64,000 nucleotides of DNA from Ochotona curzoniae (Eukaryota; Chordata; Mammalia; Lagomorpha; Ochotonidae), in contig NW_024466599.1 in assembly GCF_017591425.1 (NCBI RefSeq), forward strand, positions 28,062,001 through 28,126,000, read 5' to 3'. The notes under the pieces were generated by a model. The model did no database searches. It was given only the letters and a program-made list of their open reading frames with translations, and had not been told where the DNA came from. Position numbers and translations under genes: made by a program. Below are positions 37,300 through 50,836 of this stretch, in pieces (the first letter of the stretch is position 1; every line of letters begins with the position of its first letter).

Positions 37300-37560
37300 G
37301 GTTCAGGAGAGAAGGGAAAGTGGTGCAGGTGAGTGGTAACAAAGGCTGTTCACTAGAAGGAGAATGAATTTTAATCTAGGAATAAAAAGCCACAAAGGGT
37401 TTAAAGCATAATAATGTGTTCTGGTTTTTTACTTTGAGACTAGCAGCTGACTGGAGGTGGAGAAGCCAGTGGGGGCAGAAAGGATGTTGCTGGAATCCAG
37501 GACACAAGAGATGTCTTGGACTGAGTGGATGGTGATTGTAGCAGTCAGCTTTTCATAACT
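37300..37560 (-). repeat. Probable L2 fragment
   Basis: GGAGAATGAATTTTAATCTA, TTGCTGGAATCCAGGACAC and AGAGATGTCTTGGACTG follow the antisense order of an ancient L2-type LINE. Diverged. Confidence 0.4.
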
Positions 37561-37569
37561 AAAGAAAAG

Positions 37570-37871
37570 GGGGAGGGTCTGGTGTGATAGCCTAGCGGCT
37601 AAATCCTCACCTTGCGTTCTCTGGGATCCTGTATGGACCGGTGTCCTGGCTGTTCTACTTCTCATCCAGCTCCCTGTTTGTGGCCTGGGCAGTTGAGGAT
37701 GGCTCAAAGCTTTGGGACCCTGTATTCACATAGGAGACCCGGAAGAAGCTCCTGACTTTGGATGGTTCAGGTCCACCATTGCGGCCACTTGCGGAGTGAA
37801 CCAGCAGGTTTAAGATCTTTCTCTCTGTCTCTCCTTCTCTGTAAATCTGACTTTCCGATAAAAATTTAAGA
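37570..37871 (+). repeat. Sense C-type SINE
   Basis: GGTCTGGTGTGATAGCCTAG, CGGCTAAATCCTCACCTTG, and tail CTTTCCGATAAAAATTTAAG. Confidence 0.92.
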
Positions 37872-39689
37872 AAAAAAAAATTTTTTTAAAAAGGAGGGGC
37901 AGTGAGTATGGCACAAGTAAGGTTTTTTGGCTCATGGTTTGAAGGTTCACAATGTAAGAGGAAGCCCCCATAACCCAAGTGTTGGTTTGACACCCAGTAG
38001 GGCTGGAGGTGGCAAGCACAGAGCCCACACGGCGAGGGGAGCCCGCGAGGAGTCAGAAAGCAGAATAGGTGGGATTCGCTCCAGCTAGTGGGCTCAACTC
38101 TCTCCCCAGACTGTGAGCAGTAGCTCAGCCCCAGTAGCCAAAGGACCTCCCACTAGTGCCCGGGGCAGATGGCGTTTCTGGCCTGGTACCATCAGCTGAC
38201 AATGCTGAGGTTCCACTGTCTGCGTCCATGCAGGAGCCACACAGCAGCAGTGACGAAGATGGGGGAAGTAGGCGGATACAGCTTAGAGATGGCATTGACA
38301 AGACTGCAAGCTGGCTAGAAGAGGAGGGGATGATACCTAAGGAAATTTGCGGATTAGTCCACTGACTAAGGCACCATGTGGTTCTTATGCAAAAAGAGGA
38401 TGGAATAATTTGAAATAAGAGGAAAATGTGAACTTGGTAAATTCAGTGTCACAGAACAGCATTGACTGAGTGGTGACCGGAATTGGAACCTGAGGATCGG
38501 AGCTTGGTCCAATGGCCTCAAGGCTCTTTTTCTCTGATTGATCCAGCTTCCAGCCAATTCCTCTTTGATTTCTTGTTTACCAGAAGCTGCCCGTGCTTGG
38601 GCTGCAAGTAAAATTCAGAGTGAACAGAAACTCGAAACGTGCCCGTTGAAGTGCAGGGGGAAGGAGCGTAGTGCCAGTGCGTGGATGACGGGGAGTGAGT
38701 GGGGACGGCAGGTGCCGCACAGTGGCCAGCCCCTGATAGAACTGCTCTTCCCTCTCAGAGCTCTCCGAGAGACTCTCCGACTCCAGCTGCAACCCAGGGC
38801 TGGCAGCTCTGTGACGCACGCAAGGTGCACACGCAGGCCGCGTTGTGTGCTGATCTGCCTCACCGGTGCTGACTGCTCACCCCGCGGACTTCAGGGTAGG
38901 TCGTGTGCGTGGGTGCACCCTACCCTCACCCTCCTTGGAAGGCCTGTGGAGGCACATTCCCTCAACTGCTGCCATCAAGAACCACCCCCCCGCCCCCCTA
39001 CCCCGGGAATTCTGCGCACGGCGTGCACTGGTAGAAACCTCTCAAGGACAGTTTCATGGGGTCTGCGCTCGGTCTTCACAGGAAGGGCACGGGCTCCATT
39101 AGCTATGCTCCAGGAACACAATGGGCTCCTCGCCATCTCAGCCAGAGGTCAAGCTCAGGGTGTGTTGTGTTGTCCTTGAATCATAAATCGCTTGTTAGTT
39201 CCACCCTCCCGGCTTTGCTTGTCACTTGGACTGTGATGAACATAGCAAATACTTGCTCTAGAAACTTGGCCTTGCTTGGACTGAACTTCTCTCACCCATG
39301 CTCTCAAGCACCGTTGATAAAATACTCTACAGCTCATCACACTGGTTGAGCCAGTTAATCCTAGGAGTATAAAAAGGCCTGAATCTATTCATGAGTTTTT
39401 GTTATTTCTTTCCTCAGCCCTGTTTTCCTGCTTGTTGGATTATACTGGGTTGGATGCTGTAGACAACAATAACAAAAATGAAGCCCCATTCTTTTTTAAA
39501 AAAAAGTCTGATTCCAAGGTGGTGACAGCAGAGTTGCAGTGACTCCTAGGTCTCCTTCACTCTTGCCGATAGAAGTGAGAAATGGAAAGTGAAGTTCAGC
39601 TTCTCCAAGCTCTCTCCCGTTCTGTCTTTTGGCTGTGGAGACTGAGTCCCTCGGCTGACTGCCGCCCCATCTTTTCTGGGGATGTTCCA

Positions 39690-39850
39690 GGTCTTGCCTT
39701 TTACATACATGTCTTGTTATTACTGCTCCTATTTTGTGAATGGAAAAGCTAAATTTCCTAGAAGTTGAGTCACCTTCTCCAAGTGGCAGAACCTGTTGGT
39801 TTCTAGCTTGCTCCCTTCCCATATTCCAGCCCAGCACCCGAGTGAGCTAC
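39690..39850 (-). repeat. MIR element
   Basis: CTATTTTGTGAATGGAAAAG, AGTTGAGTCACCTTCTCCAA and GTGGCAGAACC follow antisense MIR order. Confidence 0.55.
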
Positions 39851-40792
39851 CCAACACCCAGAGGCTACGTCAGTGATGTGTCTCTAACCGTATCTGAGCC
39901 TCATTGTAAAGATTTTATACAGAAACGTTTGCATCTCTACCCCACCCCCTACATCTTTCATGATCTCCCTTAGAAGTTACAGCTCTGTCGATTTCAATCA
40001 AGCTGCTATATTTTTGAAACCAGAAAGAATGCCAGGCCTGTTTTCATAAGCACAGAATCTTTCCTTACATGACTGACCTTCAGGAGACCCTGGAGTCTGC
40101 AGTAGCCTAAAGCTATGACAGCACTTTTTAATTACCTTCTTGGCACTGCCCCCAAAGAACATGAGGAGAAAATCTCCTGTCACCAGGGCTGCTCAACGAT
40201 TAATATTTAAGTGGGTAGGTCCTCTTTGTCCTGTAAACGCATCCCTGATGGCTTTTTTTTTTAAGTTGTTAAATGAAAGCAATTATTCAAAAAGTGAGTT
40301 TGTACAGCCTTGTGGTTAGAAAGAGAATAGCAACTCAGAGATGTGCGATTATTCGTGTTCGCTTTGTGACCGTCTGGAGGTGTGGGCTTGAAGGTCAGTC
40401 ATCTCGCCGGCTCCTCTCTGGAGACATCTGGGCGCTGACAGGCTTTCCAAGGATGCTGACAATAGCCTGCCATTTCTAAAGCCTGAAAAACATTTTGTAC
40501 ACCCCTAAACACTTCCTTCTGCAAGTTATGTACAAGCTAATCTAAAAATCATAGCTTATTTAATGCATCTGATGTTGAGTTCATACAAGGATGCCGTTCA
40601 AGCTTCTTATTACACGTCACTGAGAGCAGCACTTCATCTTCTGCTTTTTCTTTTAAAGATTGGTTATTGTGCAGTGAACTAGAAAAATCAGAAATCCCCA
40701 ACAATACAGGCCTTAACTATGGAACTACATGCATGGAGCTATGGAGGTAGATGCAGGCTGTGGTTTTCATACCCATTGAAAACAGGGAATTA

Positions 40793-41090
40793 AAAATGGT
40801 AGAATTACGGAGAGGAGAGACAAAGAAAAAGATCTTCTATCTGCTGGTTCACTCCCCAAATGGCTGCAATGGTCAGAGCTGAGCTGATCTGAAGCCAGGA
40901 GCTGGGAGCTTCTTCCAGGTCTGCCATGCACATACAGGATCCCAAGGCTTTGGGCCATCCTTTGTTGCCTTCTCAGGCCAGAATCAGGGATGGGAGGTGG
41001 AGCAGCTCATATATGAACTGGAACCCATATGGGATGCTGGCACTTGGAGGTGGAGGATTAGCCAGTAGAGCCATCAAGCAGGACCTGACA
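40793..41090 (-). repeat. Antisense C-type SINE
   Basis: ACGGAGAGGAGAGACAAAGA, CACTCCCCAAATGGCTGCAA, CCCAAGGCTTTGGGCCATCC and a degraded head CAAGCAGGACC. Confidence 0.88.
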
Positions 41091-41789
41091 ATAGGGGATT
41101 AACCCAAGCTCTCTTAGCCAGCCCCTGGCAGGTGGTCTCACTGAGCAAACTAGCCAGCCTGATTTTGAGGCTACTCCAAGTGTCTGGAATCCTGCAAATG
41201 TGTCAATGAAACACTGGCCTCTGCTCTGTATGCCTTGGCTGCGTCTCCAGTAAATTACTATTGTGCCCACATGTTTCACACATGAAAGGGACTTGGGAAT
41301 TGAAACTAAATCAGCTACGAAACATCATCTGAGGAGATAACACGTGTGTGATTAATGCAGTACTGACTCAAAGGATAAGCCAGTTTCTAAACAAAGAATG
41401 CTCCACTTAAAGCGACACTTGGAAGCATGTTCACAAGAGTGGGGAGCTGCTTACAGGAGGGATGGAGTGAAAGTGAAGGAGGAAGGATGGTGAAGGGAAG
41501 GGAAGGGCACGTGGAGCTCCATCGAGACACGCGGAGCCGTGCCGCATGAACAGTGCCCTGACAGCCCCTCCAAGGACGCAGCAGTGTGGGAGCCAGAGGA
41601 GTAAGAATGAAGAGGGTCGAGAAGAAATTTGGGGCAATTTCAATATTTTTTAAAGTGACCAGCCTGCAGGTCTGTGATACGCCTACCCGATCAGGAAGGT
41701 GGCACAGCAAATGTCAAGCTTTTACCTGGTAACGATTGAGTGGCTGGCTCTGTGCTGCATGATTCCATACATTCCAATGGCACTGAGGC

Positions 41790-41814
41790 AAAAAAAAAAA
41801 AAAAAAAAAAAAAA
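41790..41814 (+). repeat. A24-A25 homopolymer
   Basis: An uninterrupted A tract. No retroposed body was recognised upstream. Confidence 0.95.
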
Positions 41815-42493
41815 GAAATCTTGCCTCAGGGAAAGAAAAGCTTTTGCTTTTTTGACTGTGACATTGGCATGCATGCATTTGGTCCGAGTGATAGGGAACT
41901 TGGTTTTGCATTCTAGCCGTTTTTGGCTGTGCACACTTGATGGGCAGATGGAAAGTAGCTTGTTTGGGCTCCGAGGGGTGTGGACTACATGGTAAGCTAA
42001 CTGTGTGCTCAAGCAATGAGGGAATAAATGAATGCAGTCAACGCCACGGAGATGGCGGCCCCCGGGCGGTGTGACTGCCCCATGGCCTCTATTTCTCAGT
42101 GTTCTTTTGCTGCTGCCACTCAGAAGTTCCACTGATGACTTCAAACTTCAGCTCCTTGTGGTTTCCTTGGGAGCAGGTGCACAGTGGCAACAGGGTTATC
42201 ACACGGATATACATGGACACAGATTGAATGATGCAGTCTGTCCCCTGGACCATCCAATTTGTCAGGTCTGTATTCAGTGACTAGCATGTGCTGGAAACTG
42301 ATTTCAGTGCAGGTTATAAAAGCGAGCACATCAAATAAAGCCATTACCCTCAGGGTGCTGCTATTGCAATGGCAGAGAGAGAGAGGCAATGGAGACACAC
42401 ATCTTCTTTCGTTCTGGTGCTGAGCGGTTCTGTGAAAGAAAAAGAAGCTGGGAAGAATAGAGTGAGAAGGAGGGTGATAGGTTCATTTATTGA

Positions 42494-42629
42494 AGATTTA
42501 TTTTATTGATCTGAAAGGAAGATTTACATACACATCCACAAAGAGAGAAAGAGAGAGAGGGAAGGGGGAGGGAGAGAAGGGGAGAAGGCGGGGAGAAAGG
42601 GGGATGGAGGGAGGGAGGAAAGGAGAGAG

Positions 42630-42668
<39 letters not shown>

Positions 42669-42937
42669 TTCTTCCATTTGCTGGCTCATTCCACAAACAA
42701 CTGCAATGATGCAATGACTGAGGCTATGCAGGCTGAAACCTCCCAGAGCTGAAAATTTCTTCCTGGTTTCCCATATGGATGCTGGGTTTCAAGGACTTGG
42801 GCCATCTGCTGCTTTCCCAGGCACATTAGCAGGAAGCCGGATCAGGAGTGGAGCAGCTGGGATTTGAACTTGTGACCATATGGGATGGAGGCATCTCAGG
42901 CAGCAGCTTAATGTACTATGCCGCAGCACCAGTCCCA
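42494..42937 (-). repeat. Antisense SINE with expanded GA-rich block
   Basis: AGATTTATTTTATTGATCTG, then a GA-rich microsatellite (about 42540-42670), TTCCATTTGCTGGCTCATTC and a head near CGCAGCACCAGTCCC. The GA block enlarges the element to about 440 bases. Confidence 0.85.
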
Positions 42938-42954
42938 GTGTGATAGTTCTGACA

Positions 42955-43237
42955 GGGAAGTTAGAGTGGTCTCTCTGTAAGGGACATTTGAGCAGACATT
43001 CCAAACAAGGCAAGTCCTTGAGGGAAACGTACAGAGTAAAGGAACGAATACAAAGGCCTGACATGAAAATGAACTTGACATGCTTTGAGTCAGCTGAAAA
43101 TGGAAGAAAGGGGAGAAGCTAAAGGATGGGGTGTTGTGGGAGCTAGATCAAGTGCTGTTTGAACAAAAAAGAGAGCCATTGGAGGACTTTAAGCCAAAGA
43201 GTGGTATACTCTGCTTTACATAAACAAAAACACGAAG
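42955..43237 (-). repeat. Probable L2 fragment
   Basis: GAGCAGACATTCCAAACAAG, GCCATTGGAGGACTTTAAGC and CAAAGAGTGGTATACTCTG follow the antisense order of an ancient L2-type LINE. The next SINE lies against its end. Confidence 0.45.
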
Positions 43238-43512
43238 GGTGGGCATTTGGCACTGTGGTCAAAATCCCGCCTGGGAGGCTCATCAAACTGGAGGGCCTGG
43301 GTTCTAATCCCTGCTGTACTCTGGGTTCTCATTTCCTGCTAATGGGCACCCTGGGAGGCAGCAGATGGTACTGAGTGCCTGCCACCCTCGTGGGAGTCGT
43401 GGATAGGATTTCTGGCTCCTGGTTTTGGCATGATCTAGGCATGAGGGGGGTGAATCAGTGAGTGGGAGTTCTCTGTCTGCTTTTCAAATAAGTGAAATAA
43501 ATAAACATTAAA
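43238..43512 (+). repeat. Sense SINE, older type
   Basis: GGGTGGGCATTTGGCACTGT, GGAGGCAGCAGATGGTACTG and CTTTTCAAATAAGTGAAATA. Confidence 0.85.
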
Positions 43513-45098
43513 AAAAGACAAAGGAAAAAGAAAAGCCTGCTGCTATTCCAGTAAACTCATCTTTCTTGTTTTCTGAATTAACATTCAGAGGCTGGCAGTG
43601 AGAACTGGGGGCTCCCTGGCCAAAATACATGGTTCTTATTTCCACTCTGCCAAGGTGAATGCAATCTCAGACAGTCCAGAGCTACCAAGGGCAGCCGTCA
43701 GAGAGGGCCGGCAAGAGAGAGCATCAAAGAATTGGCCAAATAAAGGTCGTGTGCCTTGTGGCGGGAGGGGCCCGGAGCACTCACTTCTTCGTCTCAGGCT
43801 TGCGAAGGCAGGTCCTTGCAAAGGCGCTTCATGAAAACTGACAGTACGGAATGATCGTGGTGTTCAGAGAACACGGTTACACTGCAGATCTCCAGGATCT
43901 TTCCAACATGATAAATCCATGGACACTAACAAAATAAAACAAAAAAAGGTCAAGCTCTTGACATCCCAAGGTGTGATTTTAGCTGTTTTCCTTAAATTCC
44001 CAACAACCCATCACTTTTCCCTCAAATATGTTTCTGGACTCCATTTGTTTTTATCAGTATTTTCTGAGAGTGGCATCATTTCTTTCTACTGCAAAAGGTC
44101 AGGGTTATTCTTATCTTTCATATACCCAGATGACTGGCCGGTGCCTTCCCACCCCCTGTCCAGCTTGCTTTCACAGAACTGGCAGCTGATGTTTGGGCAC
44201 GGCAAGGTGACCCAGGACCATTCTCAGTGGGCACTCACAACACAGCCTCTCTCCTTGCTGTAGGGTCCTAAATGCTGCCCTCTGCCCCTGCCAGCTCCCT
44301 CCCAGGAGTTGGGCTCCCCAGTGCCCATTTCCGCCCACCTGCGCTTCGTATCAGACTCAGTCACTTGTCAGTGTCTGGCCTACATTCCACTATGATAGAG
44401 ATTGGGAAAGCTGCTCTTCCGGTTTCTGTCTTGGAGAGGTGAGACTCAAAAGGAGGAAAACTTCCCAAACCTTAGAAACATGTCCATAAGTCACCAGGTG
44501 ATAATGCAGTGATTTACCACCATGGTGTCCCCTTTGAATGTCCAACAGCATCGGTCATTCTCGCTCTATACTGAAACCTTCTCTAAGCAACCAAGCCTCC
44601 CCGTAGGAAATAATGCAGTTGATGCTTCAACAGACAAAAACCTGCTCTTCTGCCCGCCTTTGACAAGGGTGGTATGTCTGTTTTGAAACATGACTTCTGG
44701 GTAGTTCCCATTCTTCCTCTAGGTCTATCTGACCTGTACCTTGTGTGTTAAGCTGATAGTGTGAAATTGTTAAAGTCAGCGGGACTCGGAGGTCATCTTC
44801 TTCTTGGCCAGTGGGGGACAGGAGTTGGTGGGGTCTCTCTTCTTTTACTCTATGACCGGCTGCTTGTGGATGTCTTCCGCACAGCTCAGGGAGGGAGGCC
44901 TTGCAGGGCGAGATCCCAGCTTCTCGCCCTGCTCATCCACCTACACGCTTGGGTTTCCACCAATCCATAGAGTTAACTCCCCCGTGCTCTAAGAATCCAA
45001 AATACTCAGGCAGGAGTCTGGCCATCTATTCCAATGTGTTTGCTGTTGTTTGCGCTGATAGAAGGAATTCTTCCTCGGAAACTATTTTAAGGAGTTGT

Positions 45099-45116
45099 GA
45101 GTGTGTGTGTGTGTGT
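45099..45116. repeat. (GT)n microsatellite
   Basis: Short run of GT units ending in GTTGTGGGGG. Confidence 0.9.
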
Positions 45117-48100
45117 TGTGGGGGTTGTACCATGTAAGACTGGATTTTCACAGTGGAGTAGATGAACCAGGAAGTGTTTAGGGAGTAGAGGCTTCTGTTT
45201 TCAGAAGGAGGGCTGTGATCAAGGCCAGATGACAGCAGGATCTGCAGGTTTCTTCTATTGTATCCCAGTATTTGGCAGGTACCGATGTCCCCTAATTTCC
45301 CTGGGTACAGCACACATTGCTTTCCAAAAAATTCCTTCAAAGAGTCGATACACCACACTCAGCCTGCCTGGCACCCAGAAGTGTACTTCCCCACGGAAGA
45401 GGTGCCCTCCCACGAGTGCTCGTTGGCTAGGGGTGACAGTGCTGCTGGGGCTGGTGGCACTGGTAGTTATTTGCTGTAATTTACCCAATCTTTCCATGAG
45501 GTGATAGTTCTTCATGCAATAGATAACAGCACCGAGGGCTCACCTGTAGCAGGAGGCACTGAGATCTCTCAACGAAGGAGTCCAGGCACTCCAGGGATAC
45601 GCTGCAAGCACTGCAGTAGAGCACTGGGGTGTGGCAGTTGGATGTGCAACTGGCCCTGTCTGGCTTCTCGTGGTCTGTGTCCTGACTATACGAGAAACAG
45701 CACCATCTGTTGGTCACTGGCTGAAAACACACACAGCAGCGCCGCCTCCTGTCAGGAGTCACTTCTCTGCAGGTGTTTGGCTTGCTGTAAACTTTCTCTT
45801 GCATGTGATGGAATATGGGTCATACACGAAAGGCTGTGAGCATAGGGTCTGCTTTTGCACTCAGATGGCTGTCAAACGAGCTCCTTTGGTGAGCACGGAA
45901 ATAAAAAATAGTGAGTGAGGTCACTTGGTTAGGGCATGGAAGACATTATTGGCATGGAAAATCCAAATGTAAAATAAATGGTTATTCCAGTGAGGATAAA
46001 TTACCACTGTGACTACAAGAGCAAGGAGCATGGTGGCTGGGTAGCAGACTGGCCTCCCCCGGGGTCAGGGCAAGCAAACATCCGCCCGCATACAGAGAGC
46101 CTCTTCTGAATCGGGGTCTCTAGGGAACATCCATCCCCTCTCTCCTACACCTGCTTTCCTGTCTGATCATTCAGTCCTGTTAGACCCCAACTGGGGCTTG
46201 CTGAGATGGACCTGCCTCCTCACAAAGTGCATGGTGTCGTTTACTCCAAGTTCTGCCCCTTGGAAGGCATTGCTTTCTTCATTGTCCCTTGCCCTGGGTG
46301 TGGCTGCAAAGCTGCAGGAGTTAAAATTTCAGCAGGGGCCAGCAAAACCTACAGAGTCATTCATCAGCCAGACTTGACGTTTTTCTTCCTTAAAATACGC
46401 TGGGAGATCCTGGGGGTGAGGGGTTGGAGGGGAGTGCCCTGCAAGGCTCGGGCACTGATGCCACTTCGGCTTCTGAGTGGGCAGCTCAAGACTGATATAC
46501 ACAAGTCCATCCTGAAGAGGGCGCTGCTGGCTCGATGTATCAGCATCCTCCCGGTTCAAGATGGGCAGGGGAGAGCACGTAACCACCCAGCGGCCTGTCC
46601 TCAGGGCCTCCGCAGCAACGTGGGATTTCCCAAAGGAGAATGATAACTTGCTAAGAGAGCTTGGCTTATTCTCCAGGAGTCAACAGGCTACAGCTCTGCT
46701 TCCCCAGTTGGGCCTGACTGTTTGCGTCACACAGCATCCAGGTCAATCACACACCCTGAGCGCCTTTAGCTCTCCTGGGTCATCAGGACCAGGCTGCAGA
46801 GCCGCTGATGGAGGGGCCTCAACTGACTGGGGAGCCCTTCTTGGCTCAGTCCTCCGTGAACAAAATTGACCCCACTGGTGGCATTGGCTGCTGCTCCAGC
46901 TGTCAGAGCTCTCTCAGCACCTGCGCTGTTTTGATTGGTGTAGGTCTCCCATCTGTAGCTCCTGCCAAGACAGGTATCTGAAGAGGAGGGCAGAGCCTAG
47001 GGCATCTGACCATGTACCTGCGAATAACCAATATCCTTCTTTTGTGGGGCAGAAAGCCATCTGGGGACCCTGTCACTGCTGGAGAGAGCTGCTCTAACTA
47101 GAGACTCAAGAACTGGGTGGGTCGCAGTGTAATTGGTGACAGAGAAAACTGGAGCAGTAAGAAGAGAACCTCCACGCTCTACCAGCACCATACCACCCAC
47201 CCGCCAGCATCTGCTCCTGCCGCAGCCTGTTCTACAAGGCAGCTTTCCGTCATGGACAATAACTCAAGTAGGAAGATGATGCCTCTGTAATGTGAAACTG
47301 GGTTGGTTCCTACGAGACTTCCTACTCCCCCTCCAGCACATTAATATGTTGTGTCACAGATAAGAGCAACTGAATGCAAAGGGCATCAGTGGAACGAGCC
47401 AAACGAGCGAGCCTCAGCAGAAAGGAGACCCTTGGCACCCTTGGCACTCATGGGTGCGCTCTGCTCGCTTCTGCCTGCCAACGGCTCCTGCCTTGGAAGT
47501 GCTTGCTGCGTAGCTCGGTCTCTTCCAACCCTCCTGTGCCCAGTTCTCGAAGAACAAAGTCTTTTATCTATTCTTGTAAATCACAGTTACTTGGAATAGA
47601 ACCTACCCTTAGTAACTGTGATTTTTTTTTTTTTTAGTTGATGTTTTTCTTTGTGCTTAGGTTTGACATGGTCTGCCCCAAGCCCACTTTTTCATAATTT
47701 TTTTTTTTTACTTTGAGTAGATAAAATGAAAAATATTTGGGGACACATTTGTCATCTTACTGCAGAGATGTCTGGCCAGCAATCGTGGATAAATTCTTCA
47801 TTCTCTGATCTGCAGCCAATACCCCCTCCCCTCTGCAGACTGCCCCACGCGCTCATCTCAGGACATCGCCCCCACATTGGTCTTCTTTCTCCTGCTTTTT
47901 CAAGTTTTTACCTCCTTCTGGAGGATTCTCTTCAACATGAAAATACAGGCTTGCTAAGAAAAACAAAACAGAAGCGTTCTCTCGATTCCTCCTCACTGCT
48001 CTCATTTCTCCGGGCCCCTGTCGCACAGAATGGCCCCGAGCTGCCTGGGTTCACTGTGTCCGGCTCTTTGTCCGGTTTCTTTTATAAGCCCACGTCAGCC

Positions 48101-48289
48101 TGGTTTTGCTCCCTCTGGACTTCCACTACAAGTCCCAGTGTCAAGGCTTCCATAGTCTGTCTCATTACTAATCGCTCCATTTCCAGTCCCTGTCATGGTT
48201 GGCTGCTTAGCTGCAGTTACAGGGGGTGACCACTGGCCCCTGCATACCCTCCCAGGCAGTCACACCCTTGGTTTTCTTCCTACCTTGCT

Positions 48290-48780
48290 GGTTATTCTTT
48301 CTCCTTTGCAACGTCTGTCAGTGTTGCAGCAGAGTGGGAATCCAGGCCTCTACGCCGTCCTTTTCTTTATGACACTCAGTCCTTTGGAGGGCTCATCCTG
48401 CATAAACGCATGCCAATGCTGACAATTCCCCAAGAAGAGCTGAGCGCACCTTTGGCTTCAGCTGTAGCCTCATGCTTTCAATTGAGTACTTGACATCGCC
48501 TCTTTATGTTTAATGCACATTTCAAAATTAGCAAGTCTAAAACTGTCTAGCAAGTGACTCTCAACTAGACTTGCTATTTTAGTCTGTCTCAATTAGGCAG
48601 GTCTCTATTGGACTGTCTAGACGAGCAAGTCCAAATGTCAACTTCTGATATCTCCCCCAAAACTTCCCCCCACCACCACCCCACGCAGCTGATGGCAACC
48701 CCTCGGACTAGGTGCATGGTTAAAAACCCAACCCATTGCCATCTCTTCTTCCATCATAAGCAGATCCTGAGGGAGCTACG
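48290..48780 (+). repeat. Probable L2 fragment
   Basis: TTGAGTACTTGACATCGCCT, then CACATTTCAAAATTAGCAAG and TTCTGATATCTCCCCCAAAA, follow the sense order of an ancient L2-type element. Strongly diverged. Confidence 0.4.
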
Positions 48781-50454
48781 TAGAAAATACAACTGGAACA
48801 TCCACTTGCCTCCTACCACCTGTACTGGAACCCCACCCAGCTGCTCAATTCTAGCAACTCCAGAACCTCTGCTGAAGGTACCCACATCAACAGATTCCCT
48901 CCGATGTAGCAGCACAGCTCTTTTCTCCTAGTATGATGTAATCCATCCTCTTAGATGTGCTGCGTGGATCAGTTGGCTGTGTTTGGAATTCTTCCTCCCA
49001 GGGCCTTAAGCCTTGCCAAGCACCGCCCTTAGCTGCAATGCTAGAAGCAATATAGAAAGGAACTGTGTCTGGCAGCATAGGAGGGTGAGTGGGGCTTGCA
49101 GCATGCGTCACCCAATCCCTTTCTGCTTCTGTTTCAGTGTTCCGGGTCCCCATTTCCTAATGAAACCCCAACATATCACAGGTACGCTGTGAGGTCTGGT
49201 GGTACACACACTCCACCACTCAGGCAGGCTCTACCTCTGAGGTTGCTTTTCAGCCATCCCAGTCTTCTGTCTACCAGAAGCTCCCCTGCTGTGGTCCTAT
49301 CATCCCCGCTGGACCTTGACCCATCAGTAGCCCGGGTGCTGCTGGCATCCTGGACCCCGGTGATTCTTTGCTGCAGGGGCTGCCCCACAAGGCCTTGCAG
49401 GACACTGGAGCAGTAACTGTGACCTTCACCCACTTGAAGTCAGTCACCTCACTCTTCTCCCCACAAGTTGCTGTAAACCAAACTGCCTGCAGGCATTGTC
49501 GGGCATTCCCTGGAGGACAGAAGAGCCCATGGCTGCAACCACTGCTTGAGCTCAAGGAGTGAGGACCGGGGAAACCGTGTTTTGTTCCAAGTTCTCGGAA
49601 GAGCACAGCCTGCCCCATAGTGCTCGTGTTCCAGGTTCTTGATGTATTTAGCATGACATAAATGCAGGAATAACCCATTGTTTCACTGTCATGTGCCATA
49701 GACTTTGTAAAATACAAGCTATACCCTTGCTGTCTTTAACCCAACTGAACAAAGCAGGCAATAAACAGATTCACATTTCTGGGGTGGCGGGAGGTTGCTT
49801 GAAACCTCTCTAAGTATCAATCAGACACAAGAGTTTCGGCTGCTGCTTAGCAGCCTCAATAGCAGAAATGGACCGTATTCAGAAATGACTTAAGCAGCTC
49901 TCTTGGCTGACAGGAAGGCCAGAGAGCAGGGCCTAGCTCCCCGGCCAGGGGCGCTGCTGCTCAGGCCAGCTGCTTTCTCGCTGGGTCTAGAGGATGCTCT
50001 GCTGCTGCCACTGGGCACAGTTGGCATAGCACACGCGGCTGAGTGCACCCTGACGCCAAGGACCCAGTTCCAGTCACACCCTGGCCGCATGGCAAGATTT
50101 CAGGCTTCTATGTCAGAGTGCCGAGATGCCTAAGAAGGGAGCAAGGGGGGTGTTCAGCTGGCCCGACGGCAGCCAGAGCCCCGAGCCACTCTGCCGGGCC
50201 ACTGAAGGGAAGCAATTCGCAACTCGCACTTCCATCTTTTTCTCAGTGAACGTCAGAAACACACTGAGCTTCCTACATATGAAAGAGGTGACAGTGTATT
50301 AATGCTTTTAAGATAAAAGCAAATTCCGTTTTCTACCATGTTGAAACATACTGGCTTTACTCAAATTCCTCTTCTGATTGTTGCTCTATATAATGAGATA
50401 TATAACCACAGACAGCAAATAAAAAATATTTTCATTCCAATGAAGGAGAAAATT

Positions 50455-50836
50455 AGGGGATCAAAAGTTAGGTTTAATATCAAAAGAAGTTCACATGTAA
50501 ATTGTTCATCATTTCCAAACATCTGAAAGTTAAAATATCACCGAGCTGGTGTTGACCGTGACACGCTCATGTCAAGCCCTGAAAAGTTTAAAGTTGAAGT
50601 TTTGCAAAGGACCAATTTCTGGCCAAGCAGATCTTTCCACCTTGTGACAAAATACAAACTTCAGAGTCTCTTAAAATATTCAGTAACTCTTTTTTGTATG
50701 CATGTTATGCAGTTGAGAGGAGAGATTCTAAGAACCTGTGTCAATCAGCCATGTCTCTGGGGAGTTTGCTCACTCAGAGCTCTGGGGCCGCCATGCCGCT
50801 GGCGTAGAGTTGAGGACCTGGCTGGTGGCAGGCTTC
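50455..50836 (-). other. THUMPD2: THUMPD2 3' untranslated region
   Basis: Sequence after the TAG on the minus strand, ending by estimate just past a minus-strand ATTAAA at 50478-50473. No SINE interrupts it. The extent is inferred from this hexamer alone. Confidence 0.45.
50473..50478 (-). promoter_or_regulatory. THUMPD2: Candidate poly(A) signal ATTAAA of THUMPD2
   Basis: TTTAAT on the plus strand gives ATTAAA on the minus strand, about 360 bases after the stop codon. It is the nearest recognisable hexamer downstream of the coding end. Usage is not proven. Confidence 0.4.

Larger units (their letters stand above)
34230..50450. other. Intergenic region between convergent TMEM178A and THUMPD2
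   Basis: About 16 kb separates the two 3' ends. It holds SINEs at 34.7, 37.6, 40.8, 42.5 and 43.2 kb, plus MIR and L2 pieces. Nothing is recognisable in 34850-36280, 37871-39690, 39850-40790, 41090-42490, 43515-48290 or 48790-50450. Open frames up to about 210 codons occur (for example 38538-39179), but none has a recognisable domain, splice context or known product. Confidence 0.7.

Noticed and set aside
38538..39179. Longest open frame in the window (213 codons, plus strand)
   Set aside because: No domain, no homology I recognise, GC-rich composition with an overlapping antisense frame, and no splice or promoter context. Likely chance.
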